Part shown: piece by piece, positions 6,822-12,909 of the stretch | Position numbering within the stretch: the first letter of the stretch is position 1 | Layout of the letters: each line of letters opens with the position of its first letter | Assembly: GCA_030599435.1 (NCBI GenBank) | Contig: JAUVNZ010000012.1 | Span: 1 to 14,613, forward strand | DNA: 14,613 nucleotides | Source: Gammaproteobacteria bacterium | GTDB lineage: Bacteria; Pseudomonadota; Gammaproteobacteria; SZUA-152 | Reading direction: 5' to 3' | Program-made: the position numbers and the translations under genes | Notes under the pieces: model-generated | What the model saw: the letters and a program-made list of their open reading frames with translations, nothing else | What the model was told of the DNA's origin: nothing | The model's database searches: none

Positions 6822-8902
6822 TGAAATCCCGTCACTTATTAATTGAAATTGGTACTGAAGAGCTACCGCCTAAAGCACTAAAAAAATTATCGAATGCATT
6901 CGGTACTGGTATTGCGGAAGGTTTAAAAAATGCTGATCTTTCTTTTGGTGAGGTGACTGTTTACGCAAGCCCTCGACGTTTAGCTGTGTTGATTAAAGAT
7001 CTAATCGAAGCGCAGGCGAATAAAATCATAGAACGCAAAGGACCTGCGTTAACTGCCGCATTCGATGAGGATGGGTGTCCCTCAAAAGCAGCGGAAGGTT
7101 TTGCACGTTCCTGTGGTGTCACAGTTAATGATCTGGATCGTGAAGAGACAGATAAAGGTGCCTGGCTAATGTTTCGCACAAAACAATCAGGCAGGCCTAC
7201 TACTGAATTAATTCCCGACATCGTTCGTAACTCATTGGACAAATTACCGATACCTAAACGGATGCGTTGGGGCGACCTTGATGCACAGTTCGTGCGTCCG
7301 GTGCATTGGCTGGTATTGTTGTTTGGCGATGAAGTTGTAGAAACAGAAATTTTAACGGTGAAAACAGGGCGCGAAACACGCGGTCATCGATTCCATCACC
7401 CGGAGGCGATGTATATTGCGGAACCTGAAGCTTATGCTCCTCTATTAGAAACAGAAGGCCATGTTGTGGCGGATTTTGAGGTGCGCAGAGAAGCAGTGCG
7501 TGCGCAGGTGCTTGAGGCGGGAAAGAAACTTGGTGGCGCCGCCGTTATTGATGAAGACTTGCTGGATGAAGTAACTGCTATGGTGGAATGGCCAAAAGCT
7601 ATCAGCGGTAATTTTGAAAAACGTTATCTTGATGTGCCGGCTGAAGCATTAATCACTACCATGAAGGCCAATCAAAAATATTTTCATGTGATAAATGCTA
7701 AAGGCAATTTAATGCCTCATTTTATTACCGTGGCAAACATTGATAGCCAGGATGCTGACGTAGTGCGTGACGGTAATGAAAGAGTGATACGCCCACGGCT
7801 TGCTGACGCCGAATTTTTCTGGACACAGGATCTAAAACACAAGCTTGAATTTTTTGGTGAGAGCCTAAAATCCATTGTTTTTCAAAAACAGCTGGGTACT
7901 TTGTATGACAAGGCTGAGCGAGTTTCAGTATTAGCTGGCAGCATTGCTGAGGTTATGGGGTCTAACAAGGAGTGGGCACAACGTGCCGCCTGGTTATCCA
8001 AGTGTGATTTGATGACGGAGATGGTCAATGAGTTTCCGAGCCTGCAAGGCATTATGGGTCGTTATTATGCCAGTCATGACAAGGAACCAGAAGAAGTGGC
8101 ACTGGCAATGGATGAGCAATATATGCCGCGTTTCGCTGGTGATGAATTACCAGCGACAGCAACCGGGCAAGCGTTAGCTATTGCAGATAAATTAGATACC
8201 GTCGTGGGCATTTTTGGCATCGGCCAGCTGCCGACAGGCAGTAAAGACCCTTTTGCTCTGCGTCGTGCGGCATTGGGTTTGCTGCGTATTATTATTGAGC
8301 GCCAATTACCCCTGGATCTCTTCGAGACGTTACGGTCAGCCGAGAAAGCATTGGGTGATAAAATCGAAGTAAAGGATGTCAGTGGGCAAGTATTCGATTT
8401 TATGATGGATCGTTTAAAAGCCTACTATAAAGAGGTAGGGGTTTCATCGCTCATATTCGAAGCGGTATTAGCGCAAAAACCCACACAACCTTATGACTTT
8501 GATCGTCGTGTACGTGCTGTTAATTATTTTCTTACCTTGCCAGAAGCAGAAAGTCTGGCAGCTGCTAACAAGCGTATCTCAAATATTCTACGTCAGGCCG
8601 AAGAAAAAGGTTTAAAGGTAGCGGATACAATAGATGAGAGTAAATTATCCGAAACAGCGGAGCGCGCTTTGGCAGATAAAATCAGTTCTATAAGCCAACA
8701 GGTAATACCATTATTTGATAAGCGCGATTACGAAACAGCATTAAGCAAATTAGCAGGCTTACGTGAAACCGTCGATAGTTTTTTTGATGATGTAATGGTG
8801 ATGGTCGAAGACGAAGCCCTTCGTGATAATCGACTTGCACTATTAAACAAGCTGCGCGGTTTGTTTCTACGAGTGGCTGATCTCTCACACTTGCAAAAAT
8901 AA
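6821..8902 (+). CDS. glyS: Glycine-tRNA ligase beta subunit
   Basis: GlyS is the large tRNA-recognition subunit of the alpha2 beta2 glycyl-tRNA synthetase. Family hallmarks run along its whole length: LLIEIGTEELPPKALKKL at the N-terminus, then ASPRRLAVL, ERKGPA, MRWGDLDAQFVRPVHWLV, RGHRFHHP, DEVTAMVEWP, LITTMKANQKYFHV, RPRLADAEFFW and a C-terminal helical anticodon-binding (DALR-like) domain ending in NKLRGLFLRVADLSHL. The 693-residue length matches the E. coli protein (about 689). The start overlaps the glyQ stop by a single base, so the two subunits are translationally coupled, as expected for a fixed-ratio complex. The next gene begins 31 bp downstream on the same strand. Confidence 0.98.
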   Translation: MKSRHLLIEIGTEELPPKALKKLSNAFGTGIAEGLKNADLSFGEVTVYASPRRLAVLIKDLIEAQANKIIERKGPALTAAFDEDGCPSKAAEGFARSCGVTVNDLDREETDKGAWLMFRTKQSGRPTTELIPDIVRNSLDKLPIPKRMRWGDLDAQFVRPVHWLVLLFGDEVVETEILTVKTGRETRGHRFHHPEAMYIAEPEAYAPLLETEGHVVADFEVRREAVRAQVLEAGKKLGGAAVIDEDLLDEVTAMVEWPKAISGNFEKRYLDVPAEALITTMKANQKYFHVINAKGNLMPHFITVANIDSQDADVVRDGNERVIRPRLADAEFFWTQDLKHKLEFFGESLKSIVFQKQLGTLYDKAERVSVLAGSIAEVMGSNKEWAQRAAWLSKCDLMTEMVNEFPSLQGIMGRYYASHDKEPEEVALAMDEQYMPRFAGDELPATATGQALAIADKLDTVVGIFGIGQLPTGSKDPFALRRAALGLLRIIIERQLPLDLFETLRSAEKALGDKIEVKDVSGQVFDFMMDRLKAYYKEVGVSSLIFEAVLAQKPTQPYDFDRRVRAVNYFLTLPEAESLAAANKRISNILRQAEEKGLKVADTIDESKLSETAERALADKISSISQQVIPLFDKRDYETALSKLAGLRETVDSFFDDVMVMVEDEALRDNRLALLNKLRGLFLRVADLSHLQK

Positions 8903-8933
8903 CGTGTAAGCCATTAAGCAGAGGCCAGTATTT

Positions 8934-9293
8934 ATGGAAGCCAATAACAATACTAATAGTACCAATAACATCGACAGTTATCAGGCCATGCTGGACGCGG
9001 TACAGGCTTTCCACGACAAGCACGATTTTAAAAATAATGGCGGTGAAGAAATGACTTACCGCATGGCATTGATGGCAGAAGAACTAGGTGAAATTGGTGC
9101 CTGTGTCACCAAAGGTAAAACCAAGGAACAGCTTGCTGAAGAAACGGCTGATCTCTTTATATTGCTTATCGGTACAGCCATTTCAGCGGACTTTGATCTC
9201 AATCAGGCTTTTTGGAAAAAGATGGGCAAGATCATGAAACGCGATTCAAAAATGGTGAATGGTCGCATTCGAGTGTCTGAATTTAGAGATTAG
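8934..9293 (+). CDS. MazG-like nucleoside triphosphate pyrophosphohydrolase
   Basis: This is a small all-alpha NTP pyrophosphatase of the MazG-like superfamily, which hydrolyses (d)NTPs to monophosphate and pyrophosphate, often as a house-cleaning activity. The magnesium-binding signature is visible: MAEELGEI with E49, E50 and E53, then AEETADLF with E70 and D73, which fits the EExxE...ExxD pattern. The protein has 119 residues and one domain. The first 12 residues are asparagine- and threonine-rich and likely disordered; no signal peptide. An AGAGG about 8 bp ahead of the ATG serves as a ribosome binding site. It sits inside the operon between glyS and gmhB, where the two are directly adjacent in several relatives. 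The true substrate cannot be read from the sequence. Confidence 0.78.
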   Translation: MEANNNTNSTNNIDSYQAMLDAVQAFHDKHDFKNNGGEEMTYRMALMAEELGEIGACVTKGKTKEQLAEETADLFILLIGTAISADFDLNQAFWKKMGKIMKRDSKMVNGRIRVSEFRD

Positions 9294-9307
9294 GACGCAG
9301 ATACATT

Positions 9308-9850
9308 ATGAAATTGGTGATCTTAGACCGCGATGGCGTCATCAATGAAGATTCCGATGACTTCATTAAAACCCTCGACGAATATATTCCAATTCCGGGT
9401 AGTCTGGAGGCTATTTCACGCTTGAAGCAGGCTGGATATAAGATTGCGGTTGCGACCAATCAGTCTGGGTTATCGCGTGGTTATCTAGATTTGGATACGT
9501 TGAATGCTATGCATGACAAATTAAAAAATTTGTTGAATGAACTTGGGGGTAGCGTGGATGGGATATTTTATTGCCCACATGGTCCTGATGATGGCTGTGA
9601 GTGTAGAAAGCCAAAACCGGGTCTTTATCATCAAATTAGCCAACAATTTAAAATGCCGTTGGAAGGCATGCCGGTAATTGGCGATAGTTTGCGTGATTTG
9701 GAAGCAGCACGGGCTGTAGGGGCAAAGCCCATTCTGGTTCGGACAGGCAAAGGTTTGAGAACATTGGAAGCAGGTAAAGGGCTTGAAGATGTGCCTGTTT
9801 ATGAAAATTTATCTGAAGCGGTTGATGCAATACTGAAAGAGGAAGCCTGA
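9308..9850 (+). CDS. gmhB: D-glycero-beta-D-manno-heptose-1,7-bisphosphate 7-phosphatase
   Basis: GmhB removes the C7 phosphate from D,D-heptose 1,7-bisphosphate on the path to ADP-heptose for the LPS inner core. It is a HAD-superfamily phosphatase. Motif I is LDRDGVINED, with nucleophile D7 and acid/base D9. Motif II is VATNQSGLSRGY at residues 48-59. The zinc-binding loop diagnostic of GmhB and histidinol phosphatases is CPHGPDDGCECRKP, with C89, H91, C97 and C99. K102 and GDSLRDLEAA (D126, D130) complete the site. The length of 180 residues is normal. The start lies 14 bp after the MazG-like gene, and the plsC-type gene follows after 3 bp, so all belong to one transcript. Histidinol phosphatase is the main alternative but is disfavoured by the context. 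Confidence 0.93.
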   Translation: MKLVILDRDGVINEDSDDFIKTLDEYIPIPGSLEAISRLKQAGYKIAVATNQSGLSRGYLDLDTLNAMHDKLKNLLNELGGSVDGIFYCPHGPDDGCECRKPKPGLYHQISQQFKMPLEGMPVIGDSLRDLEAARAVGAKPILVRTGKGLRTLEAGKGLEDVPVYENLSEAVDAILKEEA

Positions 9851-9853
9851 ATC

Positions 9854-10567
9854 GTGCAGTATGTTCGTTCTTTATTATTTAGCATGGCTATGATTACCTC
9901 TACGATACTGATAGCCATACTGCTGATACTATTTGCTCCCACTCCCTTTGTTGTTCGTTCCAGGCTAGCTCGTGGCTACGCCTGCTTTGTCATATCAGCA
10001 TTAAAATTATTTTGTGGTATTAACTACAAGGTCAGCGGCCGTGAAAATATTCCAGATGGTGCGGCGATTATTTTATCTAAGCATCAGTCAACCTGGGAAA
10101 CTTACGCATTGCAGTTATTTTTTCCACCACAGGTATGGGTACTTAAACGAGAACTTATGTGGCTGCCAATTTTCGGATGGGGCATGGCACTGCTTAAACC
10201 CATTGCTATTGATCGTAGTTCCGGCCGCAAAGCCATCAATCAGATTATTGAAAAGGGCAAACAACGACTGGATGCAGGTATCTGGGTGATGATATTTCCA
10301 GAGGGAACCCGTATTGCACCCGGTGAGTATAAACGTTGGGGCATTGGGGGCGCTGTTCTGGCGGAGAATAGCGGATACCCCGTGGTGCCTGTGGCGCACA
10401 ATGCGGGTGAATTCTGGGGGCGCCGCTCATTTCTGAAAAAACCGGGCACAATCCAGGTAACAATTGGGCCTCCTATAGAAACAAAGGGTCTCAAGGCAGC
10501 AGAAATTAATCAGAAAGCTGAGGACTGGATGAAAAACGCAATGGCGAATCTTGGCTCAGAAACTTAG
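9854..10567 (+). CDS. plsC: 1-acyl-sn-glycerol-3-phosphate acyltransferase (PlsC/LPLAT family)
   Basis: This inner-membrane acyltransferase probably adds an acyl chain to lysophosphatidic acid in phospholipid synthesis. A hydrophobic N-terminal segment (about residues 8-33) anchors it. The active-site block is ILSKHQSTWETY, with H77 followed by E82, so the usual HX4D is HX4E here; I recall this HQSxWET form from proteobacterial relatives. The phosphate-binding FPEGTR is at 148-153 and VVPVAHNAG later on. The 237-residue length is typical. The GTG start is chosen because AGAGGA lies about 10 bp upstream and the transmembrane segment follows at once. It comes 3 bp after gmhB, matching the glyS-gmhB-plsC order of pseudomonads and relatives. 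A lysophospholipid acyltransferase of other specificity remains possible. Confidence 0.9.
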   Translation: MQYVRSLLFSMAMITSTILIAILLILFAPTPFVVRSRLARGYACFVISALKLFCGINYKVSGRENIPDGAAIILSKHQSTWETYALQLFFPPQVWVLKRELMWLPIFGWGMALLKPIAIDRSSGRKAINQIIEKGKQRLDAGIWVMIFPEGTRIAPGEYKRWGIGGAVLAENSGYPVVPVAHNAGEFWGRRSFLKKPGTIQVTIGPPIETKGLKAAEINQKAEDWMKNAMANLGSET

Positions 10568-10618
10568 CTCAATAGAAGCAAACAAAGCGAGCGATGGATG
10601 AGAAAAGCCTAACAGTGT

Positions 10619-10630
10619 GGTGTTAACACC
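10619..10630. repeat. Perfect 12-bp palindrome downstream of plsC
   Basis: GGTGTTAACACC reads the same on both strands. It lies in the 198-bp spacer between plsC and the tRNA gene, 4 bp before a TGATACAAT extended -10-like element. It could be an operator half-pair for a dimeric regulator. Without a T-run it is a poor terminator. Confidence 0.5.
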
Positions 10631-10631
10631 G

Positions 10632-10640
10632 TGATACAAT
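10632..10640 (+). promoter_or_regulatory. Possible extended -10 promoter (TGnTACAAT) upstream of the tRNA region
   Basis: TGATACAAT matches an extended -10 element, and transcription would begin near 10647, ahead of the tRNA-like segment and about 120 bp before the mature tRNA-Arg. No good -35 is visible. A second TACAAT at 10756-10761 sits only 4 bp before the mature tRNA end, too close to leave a normal 5' leader, so the upstream element is the more plausible tRNA promoter. Confidence 0.35.
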
Positions 10641-10649
10641 CATTTTTAA

Positions 10650-10688
10650 GCGCCCGTAGTTTTTATGCCCCGAGGGTGCAGCTGGATA
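10650..10688 (+). pseudogene. Degenerate duplicate of the tRNA-Arg 5' region
   Basis: Two exact 10-mers of the tRNA-Arg gene recur here in the same order: GCGCCCGTAG at 10650-10659 (also 10766-10775) and CAGCTGGATA at 10679-10688 (also 10778-10787). The TACAAT that precedes each copy is shared as well. In this copy 19 bases separate the two blocks instead of 2, and no matching 3' acceptor strand follows, so it cannot form a working tRNA. It may be a relic of a tandem tRNA duplication. A short hairpin (CAGCT, GGATA loop, AGCTG) starts at 10679. Confidence 0.5.
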
Positions 10689-10765
10689 AGCTGTGAAGCA
10701 GCATGTAGCGCCGGATTGCACGGGGGATGATGAATGGCTCAACAAAAAGGCTTAGTACAATTTTT

Positions 10766-10842
10766 GCGCCCGTAGCTCAGCTGGATAGAGTACCGCCCTC
10801 CGAAGGCGGGGGTCACAGGTTCGACTCCTGTCGGGCGCGCCA
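10766..10842 (+). tRNA. tRNA-Arg (anticodon CCG)
   Basis: A full 77-base cloverleaf is visible. The acceptor stem pairs GCGCCCG (10766-10772) with CGGGCGC (10832-10838). The D-arm region is GCTCAGCTGGATAGAGT. The anticodon stem CCGCC/GGCGG encloses the loop CTCCGAA, giving anticodon CCG, which reads the arginine codon CGG. The T-arm is ACAGG TTCGACT CCTGT. The discriminator G is followed by an encoded CCA. An apparent reading frame through this gene is the common false ORF seen in arginine tRNAs. Confidence 0.97.
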
Positions 10843-10888
10843 CTATTACACCGTTGGCGATAGACTGTTAGCACGGACGAATAGCAAT

Positions 10889-11443
10889 ATGCGATATACA
10901 CAAACATTAATTTTTCGTTTTATACCTGTTCTTTTTATAGTCAGTATTTATTTGTTTCCAGCATCTGCCTGGTCCGCATATAAAACTAGCCTATCTGATA
11001 CCCACATTCAAAGTGCGCTTGTTAGACATTTTCCTATACGGGAATATGCCGCCTTTGCCCGAGTTACACTGCATGAACCCCAGATAATCTTATCTCGCGA
11101 ATCCAGGGATTTATTATTGGTGATTCCAATTGATGCCAATATGCCTGATCAGCCACAAAGACAGGGCCATGCAAGGGTTGCTGTAAAAGTGTCATACAGG
11201 CCGGGTAATGGTGGTTTGTATTTAAACAATCCTCGGATTATCGAGTTTGAGATGCCTAATATATCGAAAACTATGGACAAGGAGCTGAAAGCAAAGATTG
11301 CAACGATTTGCCTGAATTTTTTGCCGTTAATTCAAATATACAAAGTCAAGGAAAGTGCCCTCAATCATTCTCTTGCCAAAAGCACCCTGAAATCATACTC
11401 CATAAAAGATGGATCTATTGGTCTCGTGTTTGGTTTTAACTAA
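10889..11443 (+). CDS. Exported DUF1439 (YceB-like) protein of unknown function
   Basis: The protein resembles DUF1439, the family of E. coli lipoprotein YceB. The similarity shows in the LSDTHIQSALVRHFP opening, the alternating beta-strand pattern in the middle and the FLPLIQIYKVKE segment near the end. The function is unknown. The frame is open far upstream through the tRNA gene, but that part only translates the tRNA. The ATG at 10889 is chosen because it is followed by a convincing signal peptide: MRYTQ, then a hydrophobic core to about residue 25, and ASAW or WSA as cleavage site. Unlike YceB, no lipobox cysteine is present, so a soluble periplasmic or outer-surface location is more likely than a lipoprotein. 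The mature protein would be about 155 residues. It starts 46 bp after the tRNA with no terminator between them. The ribosome binding site is weak. Confidence 0.72.
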   Translation: MRYTQTLIFRFIPVLFIVSIYLFPASAWSAYKTSLSDTHIQSALVRHFPIREYAAFARVTLHEPQIILSRESRDLLLVIPIDANMPDQPQRQGHARVAVKVSYRPGNGGLYLNNPRIIEFEMPNISKTMDKELKAKIATICLNFLPLIQIYKVKESALNHSLAKSTLKSYSIKDGSIGLVFGFN

Positions 11444-11460
11444 TTTCGATTTTTGATAAT

Positions 11461-11562
11461 TTACGAGCCTCTATATTTAGGAGGGCTTGGCAAAGCTTTA
11501 ATCTTGGGTCTATACTTACGCGGTCGCGGCAGTAGAGGCATGGGTAGACGTAGAGGTTTCAT
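11461..11562 (-). CDS. Small basic proline-rich peptide (33 aa), unrecognised
   Basis: A 34-codon ORF lies between the convergent DUF1439 gene and the cold-shock gene. It starts with ATG at 11562, and GAGGA ends 8 bases ahead of the start, a good Shine-Dalgarno. The product opens MKPLRLPMPLLPRPRKYRPK and ends LPSPPKYRGS. It holds 9 prolines, 5 lysines, 5 arginines, 2 tyrosines and no acidic residue, for a net charge of about +10. There is no signal peptide or clear membrane helix. The composition recalls proline-rich ribosome-targeting peptides or a small RNA/ribosome-binding protein, but this is only a resemblance. Its stop is 17 bp from the stop of the DUF1439 gene. I do not recognise a family; the reading frame could be chance, yet the start signal and strong compositional bias argue for a gene. 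Confidence 0.42.
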   Translation of the reverse strand: MKPLRLPMPLLPRPRKYRPKIKALPSPPKYRGS

Positions 11563-11603
11563 CTGGATTTTCCTCACCGAAATTTTCTGCTGCAACACTT
11601 TAG

Positions 11604-11678
11604 TTACAAGCTATTGTAATAAACAGCTGTAATAAAAAGAAACATGGATATTAAAAATAAAAGAAGAGGAAGTAGGGC
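11604..11678 (+). promoter_or_regulatory. Cold-shock gene promoter candidate, leader and ribosome binding site
   Basis: The inverted repeat TTACAA-GCTA-TTGTAA (11604-11619) is followed by TGTAAT, a 5-of-6 match to a -10 box, 18 bp after the TTACAA. The -35 match is poor. A short AT-rich purine leader then ends in AGAGGA (11665-11670), 8 bp before the ATG, a strong Shine-Dalgarno. The promoter is a guess from consensus; the ribosome binding site is clear. Confidence 0.4.
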
Positions 11679-11882
11679 ATGACAACAGGCACAGTAAAGT
11701 GGTTTAACGATGCAAAAGGATTCGGTTTCATTGTTGCTGAGGAGAATGGTGAGGACGTTTTTGTTCACCATAGCAATATTGAAGGTACTGGATTCAAGAC
11801 CCTGGCAGAAGGCCAGTCAGTTAGCTTTGAAATGGAGCAGGGTCAAAAAGGCTGGTCTGCAACTAAGGTTTTGCCAAACTAA
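11679..11882 (+). CDS. Cold-shock-domain protein (CspA family)
   Basis: This 67-residue protein is a single cold-shock domain, an OB-fold that binds single-stranded RNA and DNA and acts as an RNA chaperone. The start is typical ([16 protein letters not shown]), with RNP1 as KGFGFI at residues 13-18 and RNP2 as VFVHHS at 27-32. The C-terminal strand [10 protein letters not shown] is also characteristic. The family includes both cold-induced and constitutive members, and the sequence does not tell which this is. The ATG has a strong AGAGGA Shine-Dalgarno 8 bp upstream. The gene is monocistronic and convergent with mutM, whose stop lies 164 bp away across a repeat-rich spacer. A classical T-run terminator is not visible after it. 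Confidence 0.95.
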   Translation: MTTGTVKWFNDAKGFGFIVAEENGEDVFVHHSNIEGTGFKTLAEGQSVSFEMEQGQKGWSATKVLPN

Positions 11883-11957
11883 TTTTAGTTAGTACTATTA
11901 CTAGTTGGTGCTAATATTAGTTGGTTAAGCGAAGCCGATTGTTTTGAGTCGAGCCTG

Positions 11958-12008
11958 CCCGATTGCTGTTTTAGTAGTCGTTAGTAAGTACTAGTTAGCA
12001 GTATCGGG
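11958..12008. repeat. Long stem-loop between the cold-shock gene and mutM
   Basis: CCCGATTGCT (11958-11967) pairs with AGCA-GT-ATCGGG (11997-12008): ten base pairs with a 2-base bulge around a 29-base loop rich in TTAGTA words. It lies midway between two convergent stops, so it may help end or stabilise transcripts from either side. No T-run follows. Confidence 0.4.
11980..12003. repeat. Direct repeat, copy 1 (mutM 3' side)
   Basis: The words GTTAGTAAG and GTTAGCAGTA occur in this order, separated by TACTA. The same pair of words recurs at 12886-12905 on the other side of mutM. Confidence 0.5.
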
Positions 12009-12046
12009 TGCAAGCTGTTTTGCGGCTATTCTAGATGAATGTCTCG

Positions 12047-12862
12047 CTAACGTTGGCAGTGCGAGCAGTAGTACGTCGCTCTCTGGTTTTGTTGTAATTG
12101 TTTTATGGTTTTATTGCATACCGTACAGGGTTCTCCTGCACGTCCATAAACAAGCAGCTTTTGTTTAAAATATCCTGGTTTTCCTTCGCCGTTAGTAAAA
12201 TCACGTAATGTTGTGCCGCCTTCATTAATAGCGGCCCGCAAAACTTTCTTTATTGCAATCACCAGCCGCTGGTAGCGTTTTTTGCTAATTTTACCTGCAG
12301 CAGTTGTTGGCCGTATTCCAGATCGAAATAAAGCTTCACTGGCATAGATATTCCCAACACCCACCACAATTTGACTGTTCATAATGAATGTCTTTATTGC
12401 TACCCGTCGCTTGCGTGAGCGCTTGAAGAGATAATCAGCACTAAAATTATTTTCTAACGGTTCTGGCCCCAGCAAACAAAGCAAAGGGTGTTTTAGAGGT
12501 GATTTCGTGGTCCACAATACAGCGCCAAAACGGCGTGGGTCATGAAGACGCAGGGCCTGATTGTTATTGAAGACAATATCAAAGTGATCGTGTTTTTTGG
12601 GGGCTTCATCGCTGTCGACCAGCTTTAAACTGCCAGACATGCCCAGATGAATAATGACGGTGCCCTGTGTAGCGGTAATTAATAGATATTTTCCTCGTCG
12701 CGTGACATCCAGGATTTCTTGGCCGGGTAATACCTTTTTTAAGCCTGGCGTAATTGGCCAACGCAGTTTGCTTTGCCGCACGAGCACAGTTTTTACACGT
12801 TTCCCTATGATGTGGGGCTTTATGCCACGACAGGTGGTTTCGACTTCTGGTAATTCAGGCAC
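12047..12862 (-). CDS. mutM: Formamidopyrimidine-DNA glycosylase / AP lyase
   Basis: MutM (Fpg) excises 8-oxoguanine and formamidopyrimidines and nicks the abasic site, protecting against G:C to T:A mutations. The N-terminus PELPEVETTCRG carries the catalytic P2 and E3, which fixes the start at the GTG even though no Shine-Dalgarno is seen. Further marks are RRGKYLL (the conserved lysine near residue 58), HLGMSGSL, HDPRRFG, the H2TH segment with VGVGNIYASEALF, and the C-terminal zinc finger with CTVC and CSHC. The 271-residue protein is complete, ending in CQR. It lies 47 bp downstream of the DUF4340 gene on the same strand and may be co-transcribed with it. Related direct repeats flank it on both sides. 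Confidence 0.97.
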   Translation of the reverse strand: MPELPEVETTCRGIKPHIIGKRVKTVLVRQSKLRWPITPGLKKVLPGQEILDVTRRGKYLLITATQGTVIIHLGMSGSLKLVDSDEAPKKHDHFDIVFNNNQALRLHDPRRFGAVLWTTKSPLKHPLLCLLGPEPLENNFSADYLFKRSRKRRVAIKTFIMNSQIVVGVGNIYASEALFRSGIRPTTAAGKISKKRYQRLVIAIKKVLRAAINEGGTTLRDFTNGEGKPGYFKQKLLVYGRAGEPCTVCNKTIKQLQQNQRATYYCSHCQR

Positions 12863-12885
12863 GTAGTTATTAAGAGCTATTAAGA

Positions 12886-12905
12886 GTTAGTAAGCGTTAG
12901 CAGTA
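12886..12905. repeat. Direct repeat, copy 2 (mutM 5' side)
   Basis: GTTAGTAAG and GTTAGCAGTA occur here with only C between them, matching copy 1. Just before, TATTAAGAG is repeated in tandem (12868-12876 and 12878-12886). The repeats occupy the 47-bp gap between mutM and the DUF4340 gene. Confidence 0.5.
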
Positions 12906-12909
12906 AGAA

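Noticed and set aside
10619..10650. Rho-independent terminator after plsC
   Set aside because: The palindrome has only a four-pair strong stem and the T-rich stretch is over ten bases away.
10727..10888. Upstream extension of the DUF1439 reading frame, including a [21 protein letters not shown] stretch
   Set aside because: This is the translation of the tRNA-Arg gene, a well-known false ORF. The signal peptide begins at 10889.
11710..11892. 60-codon ORF in a second frame of the cold-shock gene
   Set aside because: The cold-shock domain frame has the RNP motifs and the Shine-Dalgarno; the other frame has neither.
12034..12100. Short plus-strand ORF beginning ATGAATGTCTCG
   Set aside because: It is about 17 codons, lies mostly antisense to the mutM 3' end and has no ribosome binding site.
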